DNA of 64,000 bases from the NCBI RefSeq assembly GCF_003797775.2, contig NZ_CP060725.1:1854001-1918000 (forward strand). Direction: 5' to 3'. This document shows positions 34,285 through 42,162 of the stretch, piece by piece. Position 1 is the first letter of the stretch. Each line of letters opens with the position of its first letter. Below the pieces are notes generated by a model that saw nothing but the letters and a program-made list of their open reading frames with translations, was not told where the DNA came from and ran no database searches. Source of the stretch: Sphingopyxis sp. OPL5. GTDB taxonomy: Bacteria > Pseudomonadota > Alphaproteobacteria > Sphingomonadales > Sphingomonadaceae. A program made the translations under genes and the position numbers.

Positions 34285-34587
34285 TCAGCCCTGGCCGGGC
34301 CGCCCGACGCGCATTGCCACACGCACCCGGTCCCCAAGCCCGATCGCCTCGGCTCTTTGGACCGCAACCTTGACCGGCAGCAGATAGGTACCGGCGCGCG
34401 GAAACAGCGACGTCGCGAATTCGGTGGCGCCGATCTTTGCGATCACCGGCACGACTCCCCAGCCATAGCTTTCCGACAGCGCCGCATAACGTATGTCGCC
34501 GACAAGGGTCTCGGGAATGACCGCGAACAGATAGGGCGGCGGTCCGCGCCACTCGATGATCTCGGCGTCGAACCGCATATCCGGCAT
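34285..34587 (-). CDS. DUF1905 domain protein
   Basis: The 100-residue protein matches DUF1905: FDAEIIEWRGPPPYLFAVIP, then a WGVVPVIAKIGATEFATSLF core and a conserved YLLPVKVAVQRAEAIGLGD end. These small beta-barrel proteins have no agreed function. The ATG overlaps the comM TGA by one base (TGATG), so it is translated with comM. The frame continues upstream only as a shadow of comM. Confidence 0.82.
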   Translation of the reverse strand: MPDMRFDAEIIEWRGPPPYLFAVIPETLVGDIRYAALSESYGWGVVPVIAKIGATEFATSLFPRAGTYLLPVKVAVQRAEAIGLGDRVRVAMRVGRPGQG

Positions 34588-36095
34588 CAGCTGCGCGGCG
34601 CCTGCCGCCGATAGCTCAGCGCTTCGGCAAGGTGGATGCGGCCGATGCTTTCGGCTCCCGCCAGATCGGCGATCGTCCGCGCCACCCGCAAGATCCGCGT
34701 ATAGCCGCGCGCCGACAGCCGCATCGCCTCGGCCGCCTGCGCGAGCAACTTGCGCCCCGGCTCGTCGGGAGTCGCGACCGCTTCGAGCAAGGTGCCGTCG
34801 ATCTCGGCATTGGTCCGCGTCTTGTGATCGGCATAGCGCGCCGTCTGCACCGCCCGCGCCGCGGCGACCCGCGCCGCGACCTCGGCGCTGCCTTCGGCCG
34901 GCGGCGGCAGCACGAGGTCGGCGGCGCTCACCGCCTGCACCTCGACATGCAGGTCGATGCGGTCGAGCAGCGGTCCCGACACCTTCGCCTGATAGTCGGC
35001 GGCGCAGCGCGGCGCGCGGCTGCACGCCAGCGCCGGGTCGCCAAGGTGGCCGCAGCGGCACGGGTTCATCGCCGCGACCATCTGCACCCGCGCCGGAAAG
35101 GTGACATGGGCGTTGGCGCGCGCGACGCTGACCTCGCCGGTTTCGAGCGGCTGGCGCAGGCTGTCGAGCACGGTGCGCTGGAATTCGGGCAGTTCGTCGA
35201 GGAACAGCACGCCGAGATGCGCGAGGCTGACCTCGCCCGGACGGACGCGCAAGCCCCCGCCGACGAGCGCCGGCATCGACGCGCTATGGTGCGGGCTGCG
35301 GAACGGACGCGCGCGAACGAGGCGCCCGCCTTCGAGCTGCCCGGCGACCGACGCGATCATCGAGACTTCGAGCGCTTCGCCCGGATCGAGATCGGGAAGG
35401 ATGCCGGGCAGGCACGCCGCCATCAGCGACTTGCCCGCCCCCGGCGGCCCGACCATCAGCAAATTATGGCCCCCCGCCGCCGCGATTTCGAGCGCGCGCT
35501 TGGCGACCTCCTGCCCCTTCACCTGCGCGAGGTCGGCCATGCGGCGCGGCTCCTCGACTTCGCCGGGGCGCGGCGGGGCGAGCAGCGCGCTGCCCCGGAA
35601 ATGATTGAGCAGCGCGAGCAGGTCGGGCGCCGCGAGCACCTCGACATTGCCCGCCCATGCCGCCTCGGGACCCTGCGCCACGGGGCAGACGAGACCACGC
35701 TCCTGGCTGCCCGCATGGAGCGCCGCGAGCAGCACCCCCGGCGAAGCGGCGACGCGGCCGTCGAGGCCGAGTTCGCCGACGACGACATAGGCACTCAGCG
35801 TCTCGGCATCGATGACGCCCATCGCGCCGAGCAGCGCGAGTGCGATCGGCAGATCATAATGCGAGCCTTCCTTCGGCAGGTCGGCGGGCGACAGGTTGAC
35901 GGTGATGACCTTGGGCGGCAGCGAGAGGCCGATCGCGGCGATCGCGGCGCGGACGCGCTCGCGGCTTTCGCCGACCGCCTTGTCGGGCAGGCCGACGACG
36001 ACGAAGCGCGGGACGCCGGGGGTGATCTGGCACTGCACCTCGACCCCGCGCGCTTCGAGCCCGAGATAGGCGACGGTGGATACGATCGCGACCAT
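34587..36095 (-). CDS. comM: ComM/YifB-family AAA+ helicase (Mg-chelatase-like)
   Basis: The 502-residue protein has the YifB N-terminal domain (ARGVEVQCQITPGVPRFVVV, residues 15-34), Walker A GPPGAGKS (216-223), Walker B VLFLDELPEF, and a C-terminal Mg-chelatase-like region. The conserved cysteines (CRCGHLGDP... C..APRC) are present. ComM promotes branch migration during natural transformation. The start ATG at 36095 has GAGGGGGG upstream. The open frame extends to 37073, but only through the TetR promoter region. No other competence genes are nearby. Confidence 0.92.
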   Translation of the reverse strand: MVAIVSTVAYLGLEARGVEVQCQITPGVPRFVVVGLPDKAVGESRERVRAAIAAIGLSLPPKVITVNLSPADLPKEGSHYDLPIALALLGAMGVIDAETLSAYVVVGELGLDGRVAASPGVLLAALHAGSQERGLVCPVAQGPEAAWAGNVEVLAAPDLLALLNHFRGSALLAPPRPGEVEEPRRMADLAQVKGQEVAKRALEIAAAGGHNLLMVGPPGAGKSLMAACLPGILPDLDPGEALEVSMIASVAGQLEGGRLVRARPFRSPHHSASMPALVGGGLRVRPGEVSLAHLGVLFLDELPEFQRTVLDSLRQPLETGEVSVARANAHVTFPARVQMVAAMNPCRCGHLGDPALACSRAPRCAADYQAKVSGPLLDRIDLHVEVQAVSAADLVLPPPAEGSAEVAARVAAARAVQTARYADHKTRTNAEIDGTLLEAVATPDEPGRKLLAQAAEAMRLSARGYTRILRVARTIADLAGAESIGRIHLAEALSYRRQAPRS

Positions 36096-36323
36096 GGACG
36101 CCCCCCTCGAACAATATGTGCTTGCTTTGTTCTCATATTCGTGGCAGGAAAGTGCGGCGCGGTCGAGTCTTTTCGAACAGGCGCGCCGCGACACGAACGC
36201 CGCGAAAACTCCGCCGGGCGACCTTGTTTTTTGCACAGGGCTGGCGGGGATATCGCACCCAGAGCCCGCACGGCAAATCCCACCATGACCCGGCGACAAG
36301 ATCGAAGGGTCTTTTGGCGGCGC

Positions 36324-36352
36324 TTGACGCCATACCAACTGGTCGGTATGTT
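36324..36352 (+). promoter_or_regulatory. tetR promoter with operator between -35 and -10
   Basis: A -35 TTGACG (36324-36329) and -10 TATGTT (36347-36352) are spaced by 17 bases. Between and over them lies CATACCAACTGGTCGGTATG (36331-36350), an inverted repeat with perfect 6-bp CATACC/GGTATG arms, typical of TetR-family operators. The predicted transcript would start at about 36359, one base before ATG 36360, so the mRNA would be nearly leaderless. Binding of the repressor here should block its own transcription and probably that of the downstream genes. Confidence 0.72.
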
Positions 36353-36359
36353 GATTCGC

Positions 36360-37001
36360 ATGACGAGCAACCAACCCCCTTCCGGCCCCGCCCCATCGCC
36401 GCGTGCACCGCGCGGCAGCGCCCGTGCGGCGCTGATCGCGGCAGCGCACAGCACGGTACGCAAGCAGGGCTATGCCGCGACCAGCGTCGACGAAATCTGT
36501 GCGGCGGCAGGGGTCACCAAGGGTGCCTTCTTCCACCATTTCGCGTCGAAGGAAGCGCTGGGGGTCGCCGCCGCCGAGGGCTGGACCGAGCGCGCGCGGC
36601 CGATGTTCGAGATGGCGCCGCACAACCGGCTGGACGACCCGCTCGACCGCCTGCTCGGCCATATCGATTTCCGGCTGGCGATGCTCGACGGCCCGACCGA
36701 GGATTATACCTGCTTCGTCGGCACGATGGTGCAGGAAGCCTATGCGACCAGCGACCGCATCCGCGCCGCGTGCGAGGCGAGCATCAACGCCTATTGCCAG
36801 GCCCTCGCCCCCGACATCCAGGCCGCGATCGACCTGTACGGCGCCCCCGACGACGTCACCGCGATCGGACTCGCCCAGCATGTCCAGTCGGTGCTGCAAG
36901 GCGCCTTCGTCCTGGCGAAAACCACGAACGACCCGGCGATTGCCCGCGGCACCGTCACCCATTTGAAGCGTTATGTCCGGATGCTGTTCGCTCCGGACTG
37001 A
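36360..37001 (+). CDS. TetR/AcrR-family transcriptional regulator
   Basis: The 213-residue regulator has the TetR helix-turn-helix (SVDEICAAAGVTKGAFFHHF, about 44-63) after an Ala/Pro-rich N-terminus and a larger ligand-binding domain with several cysteines (YTCFVG, AACEAS, AYCQAL) that might sense electrophiles; that last point is inference. It heads the long VOC/GST gene cluster, 17 bases upstream of the first VOC gene. ATG 36348 is in frame but lies in the operator. The promoter layout supports autoregulation. Confidence 0.9.
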   Translation: MTSNQPPSGPAPSPRAPRGSARAALIAAAHSTVRKQGYAATSVDEICAAAGVTKGAFFHHFASKEALGVAAAEGWTERARPMFEMAPHNRLDDPLDRLLGHIDFRLAMLDGPTEDYTCFVGTMVQEAYATSDRIRAACEASINAYCQALAPDIQAAIDLYGAPDDVTAIGLAQHVQSVLQGAFVLAKTTNDPAIARGTVTHLKRYVRMLFAPD

Positions 37002-37018
37002 AGCGAGAGGAACCCCCG

Positions 37019-37459
37019 ATGTCCGATTCCCCGAAGATGATTTTCGTGAACCTGCCTGTCGCCGACCTCGCAAAGTCGAAAGCCTTTTACGAGGCGCTGG
37101 GCTTCACCAACGAACCGCGCTTCTCCGACGATACCGGCGCCGCGATGGTGTGGTCGGAAACGATTTTCGTGATGATCCTCTCCCACGAAAAGTGGAAGGG
37201 CTTCACCGACCGGCCGATCGCCCCGGCGACGTCGAGCGAGGTGTCGCTGGCGCTGGCGCTCGGCAGCCGCGAGGCGGTCGATGCGATGGTCGAAGCGGCC
37301 GCCGCCGCGGGTGGTACCGCCGACATCAACCCGGTGCAGGATCATGGCTTCATGTACGGCCGCGACATCCTCGACCCCGACGGCCATGTCTGGGGTCCGT
37401 TCTGGATGGACCCCGCCGTCGCCAATGGCGAGGCGCCTGTCCCCGAAACCAGCCTCTGA
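37019..37459 (+). CDS. VOC-family (glyoxalase/bleomycin-resistance fold) protein
   Basis: The 146-residue protein has the paired beta-alpha-beta-beta-beta fold of the vicinal oxygen chelate family: MIFVNLPVADLAKSKAFYEA at the start and GFMYGRDILDPDGHVWGPFW at the end. It is a near relative of the next gene, so one arose by tandem duplication. Such lactoylglutathione-lyase-like proteins often act on glutathione adducts or bind xenobiotics, but metal ligands cannot be assigned with certainty. The ribosome site GAGAGGAA lies about 7 bases upstream. Confidence 0.88.
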   Translation: MSDSPKMIFVNLPVADLAKSKAFYEALGFTNEPRFSDDTGAAMVWSETIFVMILSHEKWKGFTDRPIAPATSSEVSLALALGSREAVDAMVEAAAAAGGTADINPVQDHGFMYGRDILDPDGHVWGPFWMDPAVANGEAPVPETSL

Positions 37460-37490
37460 AAATAGTCCCACATCCCCAAGGAGAGAGAAA

Positions 37491-37925
37491 ATGCCACAGA
37501 TGATTTTTGTGAACCTGCCAGTCACCGACCTCGACAAGTCGAAGGCCTTTTACGAAGCGGTCGGCGCGGCGAACAACCCCGCATTCACCGACGACACCGC
37601 CGCGTGCATGGTGATCGAGGAAGGGTCAATCCACGTGATGCTGCTCACCCACGCAAAATGGGCGACCTTCACCGGGAAGACGATCCCCGACGCGCATACG
37701 ACCGCGCAGGTCCTGCTCTGCGTCTCGGCCGACAGCCGCGCGGCGGTCGATGGACAGGTCGACAAGGCGGTCGGCGCGGGCGGCAAGGCCGATCCGACTC
37801 CGACGCAGGATTTCGGCTTCATGTACGGCCGCAGCTTCGAGGATCCCGACGGCCATATCTGGGAAGTGATGTGGATGGACCCCACCGCAATCCCCGCCGG
37901 CGAACCCGCCGAAGCATCGGCCTGA
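37491..37925 (+). CDS. VOC-family protein, tandem paralogue
   Basis: This 144-residue protein begins MPQMIFVNLPVTDLDKSKAF and ends GFMYGRSFEDPDGHIWEVMW, mirroring its upstream neighbour over the whole length. The sequences differ mainly in the middle strands. The strong ribosome site AAGGAGAGAG precedes the ATG. Position in the TetR cluster suggests the same electrophile- or adduct-handling role; the substrate is unknown. Confidence 0.88.
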   Translation: MPQMIFVNLPVTDLDKSKAFYEAVGAANNPAFTDDTAACMVIEEGSIHVMLLTHAKWATFTGKTIPDAHTTAQVLLCVSADSRAAVDGQVDKAVGAGGKADPTPTQDFGFMYGRSFEDPDGHIWEVMWMDPTAIPAGEPAEASA

Positions 37926-37949
37926 CCTGAGTTTCGGGAGGAGGAAGCG

Positions 37950-38366
37950 ATGACCGATGCAGTCCCCACCAAGGGTCAGTCGATCGCCGGCCGCGTTTTG
38001 AGCGGCTTGGTGATCCTCTTCCTCCTCTTCGATGCCGGCTTAAAGCTGGTCTCACCGGAGACCGCGATCAAATATAGCCCGCCCGACCTCGGCTGGCCGC
38101 TCGACGTCCCGACGATGACCATGCTCGGCACGCTGCTGCTGATCCCGACCCTGCTCTATATCTGGCCGCGCACCGCGATCCTCGGCGCGATCCTGATCAC
38201 CGGATATCTCGGCGGCGCGATCGCCACCCATGTCCGGATCGGCAGCCCGCTGTTCAGCCACTGCCTGTTCGGCGTCTACCTCGGCCTGATGCTGTGGGGC
38301 GGCCTGTGGCTGCGCGACCCGCGCGTCCGGGCGCTGATTCCTTTGGCGAAGGGAGCGACCGCATGA
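37950..38366 (+). CDS. DoxX-like small membrane protein
   Basis: The 138-residue protein has four hydrophobic helices and the DoxX-like family pattern (VILFLLFDAGLKLVSP, LLLIPTLLYIWPRTAILGAI, LFGVYLGLMLWGGLWLRDPR). DoxX-like proteins are often found with regulators and redox enzymes. GGGAGGAGG precedes the ATG by about six bases. Its TGA overlaps the next ATG (ATGA). Confidence 0.85.
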   Translation: MTDAVPTKGQSIAGRVLSGLVILFLLFDAGLKLVSPETAIKYSPPDLGWPLDVPTMTMLGTLLLIPTLLYIWPRTAILGAILITGYLGGAIATHVRIGSPLFSHCLFGVYLGLMLWGGLWLRDPRVRALIPLAKGATA

Positions 38367-38581
38367 GTTTCCAGGCCTATCTCGACAACGTCGAAGCCAA
38401 GACCGGGAAATCGGCCGAGCAGTTGCGCAGCCTCGCGATCGACAAGGGACTCGCCGATGGCAAGGGCCTTGCCCCCGGCGTCAAAGCCACCGCCGTCGTC
38501 GACTGGCTGAAGGGCGATTTCGAGCTGGGCCACGGCCACGCGATGTCGATCGTTGCCTATATCAAAGGGAAGAGGGACTGA
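38363..38581 (+). CDS. DUF4287 domain protein
   Basis: The 72-residue protein is a compact DUF4287 domain (SFQAYLDNVEAKTGKSAEQL, then a helical DWLKGDFELGHGHAMSIVAY). Members are short, sometimes fused to DUF5655. A role is not established. It is translationally coupled to the DoxX-like gene (ATGA overlap), and the next GST gene starts three bases after its stop. Confidence 0.85.
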   Translation: MSFQAYLDNVEAKTGKSAEQLRSLAIDKGLADGKGLAPGVKATAVVDWLKGDFELGHGHAMSIVAYIKGKRD

Positions 38582-38583
38582 TC

Positions 38584-39258
38584 ATGTCCGCCGCGACCGC
38601 CGCCCTGCCCGAGATCACCGCCTATCGATCGGTACCGGACTTCGCCCGCGGCCGGATCAAAGACATCCGCGCCCGCTGGGCGCTCGACGAAATCGGCCAG
38701 CCCTATCGCACGCGGCTGATCGGCGGCATTTTCGAGGACAAGGCACCGGCCTATCTTGCCGATCAACCGTTCGGGCAGGTTCCGGTCTACAAGGACGGCG
38801 ATCTGACCCTGTTCGAAACGGGGTCGATCCTGATCCACATCGGGGAAGCCGACGCGCGTCTGTTGCCGCGCGATGCGAAAGGGCGCGGGCGCGCGATCAG
38901 CTGGATGATCGCCGCGCTCAACAGCGTCGAACCGATGATCCAGACGCTGGTCGTGCTGACTGTCAAAGGACAGGGTACCGACTGGCTCGCCGGTGCCATC
39001 GAAGCGGCGAAACCCTTTGCCGAGCAGCGGCTGTCCCGATTGTCGCAGGCGCTCGGCGACCGCGACTGGCTGGAAGATCGTTTTTCGATCGGCGACATCG
39101 TGATGGTCGATGTGCTCCGCAACGCAAATCCGGAATTGCTGGCGCCGTATCCCAATCTGAGCGCCTATGTCGCACGCGGCAAAGCCCGCCCGGCCTTTCA
39201 GAGCGCCATGGCGGCGCATCTGGCCGACTGCGCTATCGGCGAACCGCTGCCTGCCTGA
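38584..39258 (+). CDS. glutathione S-transferase-family protein (first of tandem pair)
   Basis: The 224-residue protein has an N-terminal thioredoxin-like domain with the glutathione site pieces FGQVPVYKDGDLTLFETGSI (cis-Pro and Glu-Thr/Ser) and a helical C-terminal domain with FSIGDIVMVDVLRNA (N-capping box). The segment before helix 1 reads VPDFARGRIKDIRARWALDE, without an obvious catalytic Tyr, Ser or Cys at the usual place. It pairs with the next gene (tandem paralogue). Substrate unknown. Confidence 0.87.
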   Translation: MSAATAALPEITAYRSVPDFARGRIKDIRARWALDEIGQPYRTRLIGGIFEDKAPAYLADQPFGQVPVYKDGDLTLFETGSILIHIGEADARLLPRDAKGRGRAISWMIAALNSVEPMIQTLVVLTVKGQGTDWLAGAIEAAKPFAEQRLSRLSQALGDRDWLEDRFSIGDIVMVDVLRNANPELLAPYPNLSAYVARGKARPAFQSAMAAHLADCAIGEPLPA

Positions 39259-39283
39259 ACCCCACAACCGAGGAGAGATCGCC

Positions 39284-39958
39284 ATGCCTGTGAACCCCGA
39301 CAGCAAGATCGAAGTCACCGCCTTCGACTGGGTGCCCGATTTCGCCCGCGGTTACGTCCGCGACCTGCGCCCACGCTGGGCGTGCGAGGAAATCGGACTC
39401 GATTATGCCGAGCATCTGATCAGCGCGGTGAACCGCCCCGCCGACCATTTCCTGTTCCAGCCGTGGGGGCAGGTGCCGGTGCTCAACGACGGCGGCATCC
39501 GCCTGTTCGAAAGCGGCGCGATCCTGCTCCACCTCGCCGAAAAGGATGCGCGACTGATGCCCCGCGATCCGCAAGCCCGCGCCAACACGCTCGCCTGGCT
39601 GTTCGCCGCCTATAACAGCGTCGAGCCGATGTTGTTCGAACTCGGCAATATCGATATTTTCTCGACCGGCGAGGAATGGGCGAAGCTGCGCCGTCCCAGC
39701 CTGATCGAATTCATCCAGGGCCGGCTCGGGCGGCTGAACGATGCGATCGGCGACAAAGACTATCTGACCGGCGAATTCACCGTCGCCGACATCGCGATGG
39801 CGACGGTGCTGCGCGAGGCTGTCGAAGCCGGACTGATCGCCGAGCAGCCGCGGTTGCAGGCCTATCTCGACCGCTGCCTCGCCCGCCCCGCCTTCCAGCG
39901 CGCGATGGACGCGCAGCTGGCCGCCTTCAGCGAAGAAGCGGGTCCACCCGCCGCCTGA
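39284..39958 (+). CDS. glutathione S-transferase-family protein (second of tandem pair)
   Basis: This 224-residue protein shares the layout and motifs of the previous GST: VPDFARGYVRDLRPRWACEE at the N-terminus, WGQVPVLNDGGIRLFESGAI in the glutathione site, and FTVADIAMATVLREA in the C-terminal domain. AGGAGAG lies upstream. One Cys appears in WACEE where the paralogue has Leu. The two likely diverged after tandem duplication to cover different substrates. Confidence 0.88.
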   Translation: MPVNPDSKIEVTAFDWVPDFARGYVRDLRPRWACEEIGLDYAEHLISAVNRPADHFLFQPWGQVPVLNDGGIRLFESGAILLHLAEKDARLMPRDPQARANTLAWLFAAYNSVEPMLFELGNIDIFSTGEEWAKLRRPSLIEFIQGRLGRLNDAIGDKDYLTGEFTVADIAMATVLREAVEAGLIAEQPRLQAYLDRCLARPAFQRAMDAQLAAFSEEAGPPAA

Positions 39959-39989
39959 AATCCCCTCCCACCCCCCAAGGAGAGACAAG

Positions 39990-40709
39990 ATGACCTATGT
40001 AGAAGGATTTGTGCTCGCGGTGCCGACCGCCAACAAGGAAGCCTATCGCAAGCATGCCGCCGACGCCGCGCCCTTGTTCAAGGAGTTCGGCGTCGCGCGC
40101 ATGGTCGAATGCTGGGGCGACGATGTGCCCGACGGCAAGGTCAACGACTTCAAGGGCGCCGTCCAGGCCAAGCCCGACGAGACCGTCGTGTTCAGCTGGT
40201 TCGAATATCCCGACAAGGCGACGCGCGACGCTGCGACCGAAAAGATGATGAACGACCCCCGCATGGCGGCGATGGGCGGCGACATGCCGTTCGACGGCAA
40301 ACGCATGATCGTCGCCGGCTTCGACTCGCTGCTCGACGACAAAGCCGAAGGCCGCTTCGGTTACGCCGACGGCTATATCGTCCCGGTCCCCGACGCGAAC
40401 AAGGAAGCCTATCGCAATATGGCAATCAAGGCATCGTCCGTGTTCCGCGACCATGGCGCGACGCGCGTCGTCGAGGCGTGGGGCGACGATGTGTCCGACG
40501 GCAAGGTCACCGACTTCAACCGCGCCGCGCACAGGCAGGACGGCGAGAGCGTCGTATTCAGCTGGGTCGAATGGCCCGACAAGGCAACGCGCATGGCGGG
40601 CTGGGACAAGGTGATGAAGGATGAGCGGATGCAGCATGATCCGAACGACCAGACCTTCGACGGCAAGCGCATGATCTACGGCGGCTTCGCGCCGATCGTC
40701 GAGGCGTGA
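39990..40709 (+). CDS. tandem DUF1428 protein (two YbaA-like domains)
   Basis: The 239-residue product contains two DUF1428 domains in series: residues about 3-112 (YVEGFVLAVPTANKEAYRKH ... FDGKRMIVAGFDSLL) and 122-238 (YADGYIVPVPDANKEAYRNM ... FDGKRMIYGGFAPIV). Each unit corresponds to the single-domain YbaA of E. coli, a dimeric alpha/beta ferredoxin-like fold of unknown function. The fusion mimics a dimer in one chain. AAGGAGAGA precedes the start. Confidence 0.88.
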   Translation: MTYVEGFVLAVPTANKEAYRKHAADAAPLFKEFGVARMVECWGDDVPDGKVNDFKGAVQAKPDETVVFSWFEYPDKATRDAATEKMMNDPRMAAMGGDMPFDGKRMIVAGFDSLLDDKAEGRFGYADGYIVPVPDANKEAYRNMAIKASSVFRDHGATRVVEAWGDDVSDGKVTDFNRAAHRQDGESVVFSWVEWPDKATRMAGWDKVMKDERMQHDPNDQTFDGKRMIYGGFAPIVEA

Positions 40710-40715
40710 TCGATT

Positions 40716-40847
40716 TCCTCCCTGTGGCGAAGCCATGGGGAGGTGGCAGCCCGAAGGGCTGACGGAGGGGCTATGACGCACCGTTGCTGCCCCACCACCA
40801 CCGCTTCGCGGCGGTCCCCCGCCCCATCGCTTCGCGACAGGGTGGAT
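40716..40847. repeat. R1 intergenic inverted-repeat element, copy E (reverse orientation)
   Basis: It starts TCCTCCCTGTGGCGAAGCCA and ends TCGCTTCGCGACAGGGTGGA. Internal order is that of copy D. It interrupts the VOC/GST cluster between the DUF1428 and GFA genes, and its last bases run into the ribosome-binding region of the GFA gene (GAAGAGGAGA). Confidence 0.85.
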
Positions 40848-40863
40848 GAAGAGGAGACACCCG

Positions 40864-41415
40864 ATGGCCGGCACGCAAGAGAAAGAAACGCGCATCGCGT
40901 CATGCCCCTGCGGCGCGGTGACACTGGAGCTGGCGGGCGAGCCGATCGTCGCGGCGACCTGCTATTGCCATAGCTGCCAGCAAGCCGGGCAGGCGTTCGG
41001 CGCCCTGCCCGGCGCACCCGGCGTGGTCGATGCCGATGGCGGCACCCCCTATCTGCTGGTGCGCAAGGACCGCATCGCGTGGATATCGGGAACCGGTCAA
41101 CTCGACGCGCACCGACTGAAAGCCGATTCGCCGACCCGGCGCTTCGTCGCGCGATGCTGCAACGCGCCGATCGCGTTGGAATTCACCAAGGGCCATTGGC
41201 TGAGCATCTATGCCGGACGCATCGCGGAAGATGAGCAGCCACCGGTCGCGATGCGGACGATGACTCAGGACCGTCCCGCCGGCATCGAGTTCAGCGACGA
41301 CGTGCCAAGTTACGCGACCCATTCGGGCAAGTTCATGTGGAAACTGCTGTCGGCCTGGGCGGCGATGGGATTTCGCGCGCCGCCGGTCGAAAAGACGCGG
41401 GGCTGGGTCCGGTAG
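40864..41415 (+). CDS. GFA-family zinc protein (glutathione-dependent formaldehyde-activating-like)
   Basis: The 183-residue protein has the GFA zinc-binding signature: CPC at 14-16 and CYCHSC at 33-38, plus a later CC pair (RCCNAPI). Family members include Gfa, reported to bind the glutathione-formaldehyde adduct. The C-terminal third extends beyond the core domain. AGAGGAGA is a good ribosome site. Presence beside GST and VOC genes supports a glutathione-linked role for the cluster. Confidence 0.86.
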   Translation: MAGTQEKETRIASCPCGAVTLELAGEPIVAATCYCHSCQQAGQAFGALPGAPGVVDADGGTPYLLVRKDRIAWISGTGQLDAHRLKADSPTRRFVARCCNAPIALEFTKGHWLSIYAGRIAEDEQPPVAMRTMTQDRPAGIEFSDDVPSYATHSGKFMWKLLSAWAAMGFRAPPVEKTRGWVR

Positions 41416-41436
41416 CAGGGGATGGAGGAGAGCGAC

Positions 41437-42162
41437 ATGCACCACATCAGCTATCCCAACGAGAGCGCCGATTACCGGACCGCGCGCAACGCGCTGCTAG
41501 ATGCCGAGATCGCGCTGCGGCGCCAGATCGAGGCGGTCGCGGCCCAGCGGCGTGCGCTGCCGCCCGGCGGCGCAATCGCCGAGGACTATGTGTTCGAGCG
41601 GATCGGCGCCTATCAGCGGCCCGAGACGGTGAGGCTGTCCGAGCTGTTCGGCGATAAACCGACAATCATCCTCTACAGCTTCATGTGGAATGCCGAGCGC
41701 GACAAGCCCTGCCCCGGCTGCACCCATATGCTCGATTCGGTCGATGGCGGCGCGCGCTATATCGACGACCGCGCCCCGCTCTATATCGTCGCCAAGTCGC
41801 CGATCGCGCGGCTCGTCGAATGGGCGCGCGTGCGCGGTTGGTCGCACCTCACCTTCCTGTCCGACGTCACCACCCGCTATTCGGCCGATTATTTCGGCGA
41901 CACGCGCAAATTCCCGGCCGCGATGCGCGACGAGCGAAAATTGAAGCCCGGCGAGGAATGGGACGAGACGATCTTCAACGTCTTTCGCAGGGACGGCGAC
42001 ACCGTCCGCCACCACTGGGGCAGCGAGATGGCGTTCGCGCCGTCCGACCCCGGCCAGCACCATCGCGCCGGCGACCTCGTCGATTCGCTGTGGGGCCTGC
42101 TCGACATGACCCCCGAAGGTCGCGGGGATTATTTTCCGACCGTCGAAGGAGCAAAAAGATGA
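41437..42162 (+). CDS. DUF899 / thioredoxin-like protein
   Basis: The 241-residue protein matches DUF899: YRTARNALLDAEIALRRQIE, then FGDKPTIILYSFMW, a CPGCTHMLD motif in a thioredoxin-like fold, and a conserved end DMTPEGRGDYFP. DUF899 proteins are thought to be thioredoxin-related but activity is unproven. The GGAGGAGAG ribosome site favours ATG 41437; an ATG at 41422 is in frame. Its stop overlaps the next start (ATGA). Confidence 0.87.
   Translation: MHHISYPNESADYRTARNALLDAEIALRRQIEAVAAQRRALPPGGAIAEDYVFERIGAYQRPETVRLSELFGDKPTIILYSFMWNAERDKPCPGCTHMLDSVDGGARYIDDRAPLYIVAKSPIARLVEWARVRGWSHLTFLSDVTTRYSADYFGDTRKFPAAMRDERKLKPGEEWDETIFNVFRRDGDTVRHHWGSEMAFAPSDPGQHHRAGDLVDSLWGLLDMTPEGRGDYFPTVEGAKR

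Noticed and set aside
13383..40847. R1 repeats as a CRISPR or integron array
   Set aside because: Copies are single, kilobases apart, strongly self-complementary and without regular spacers or cas genes.
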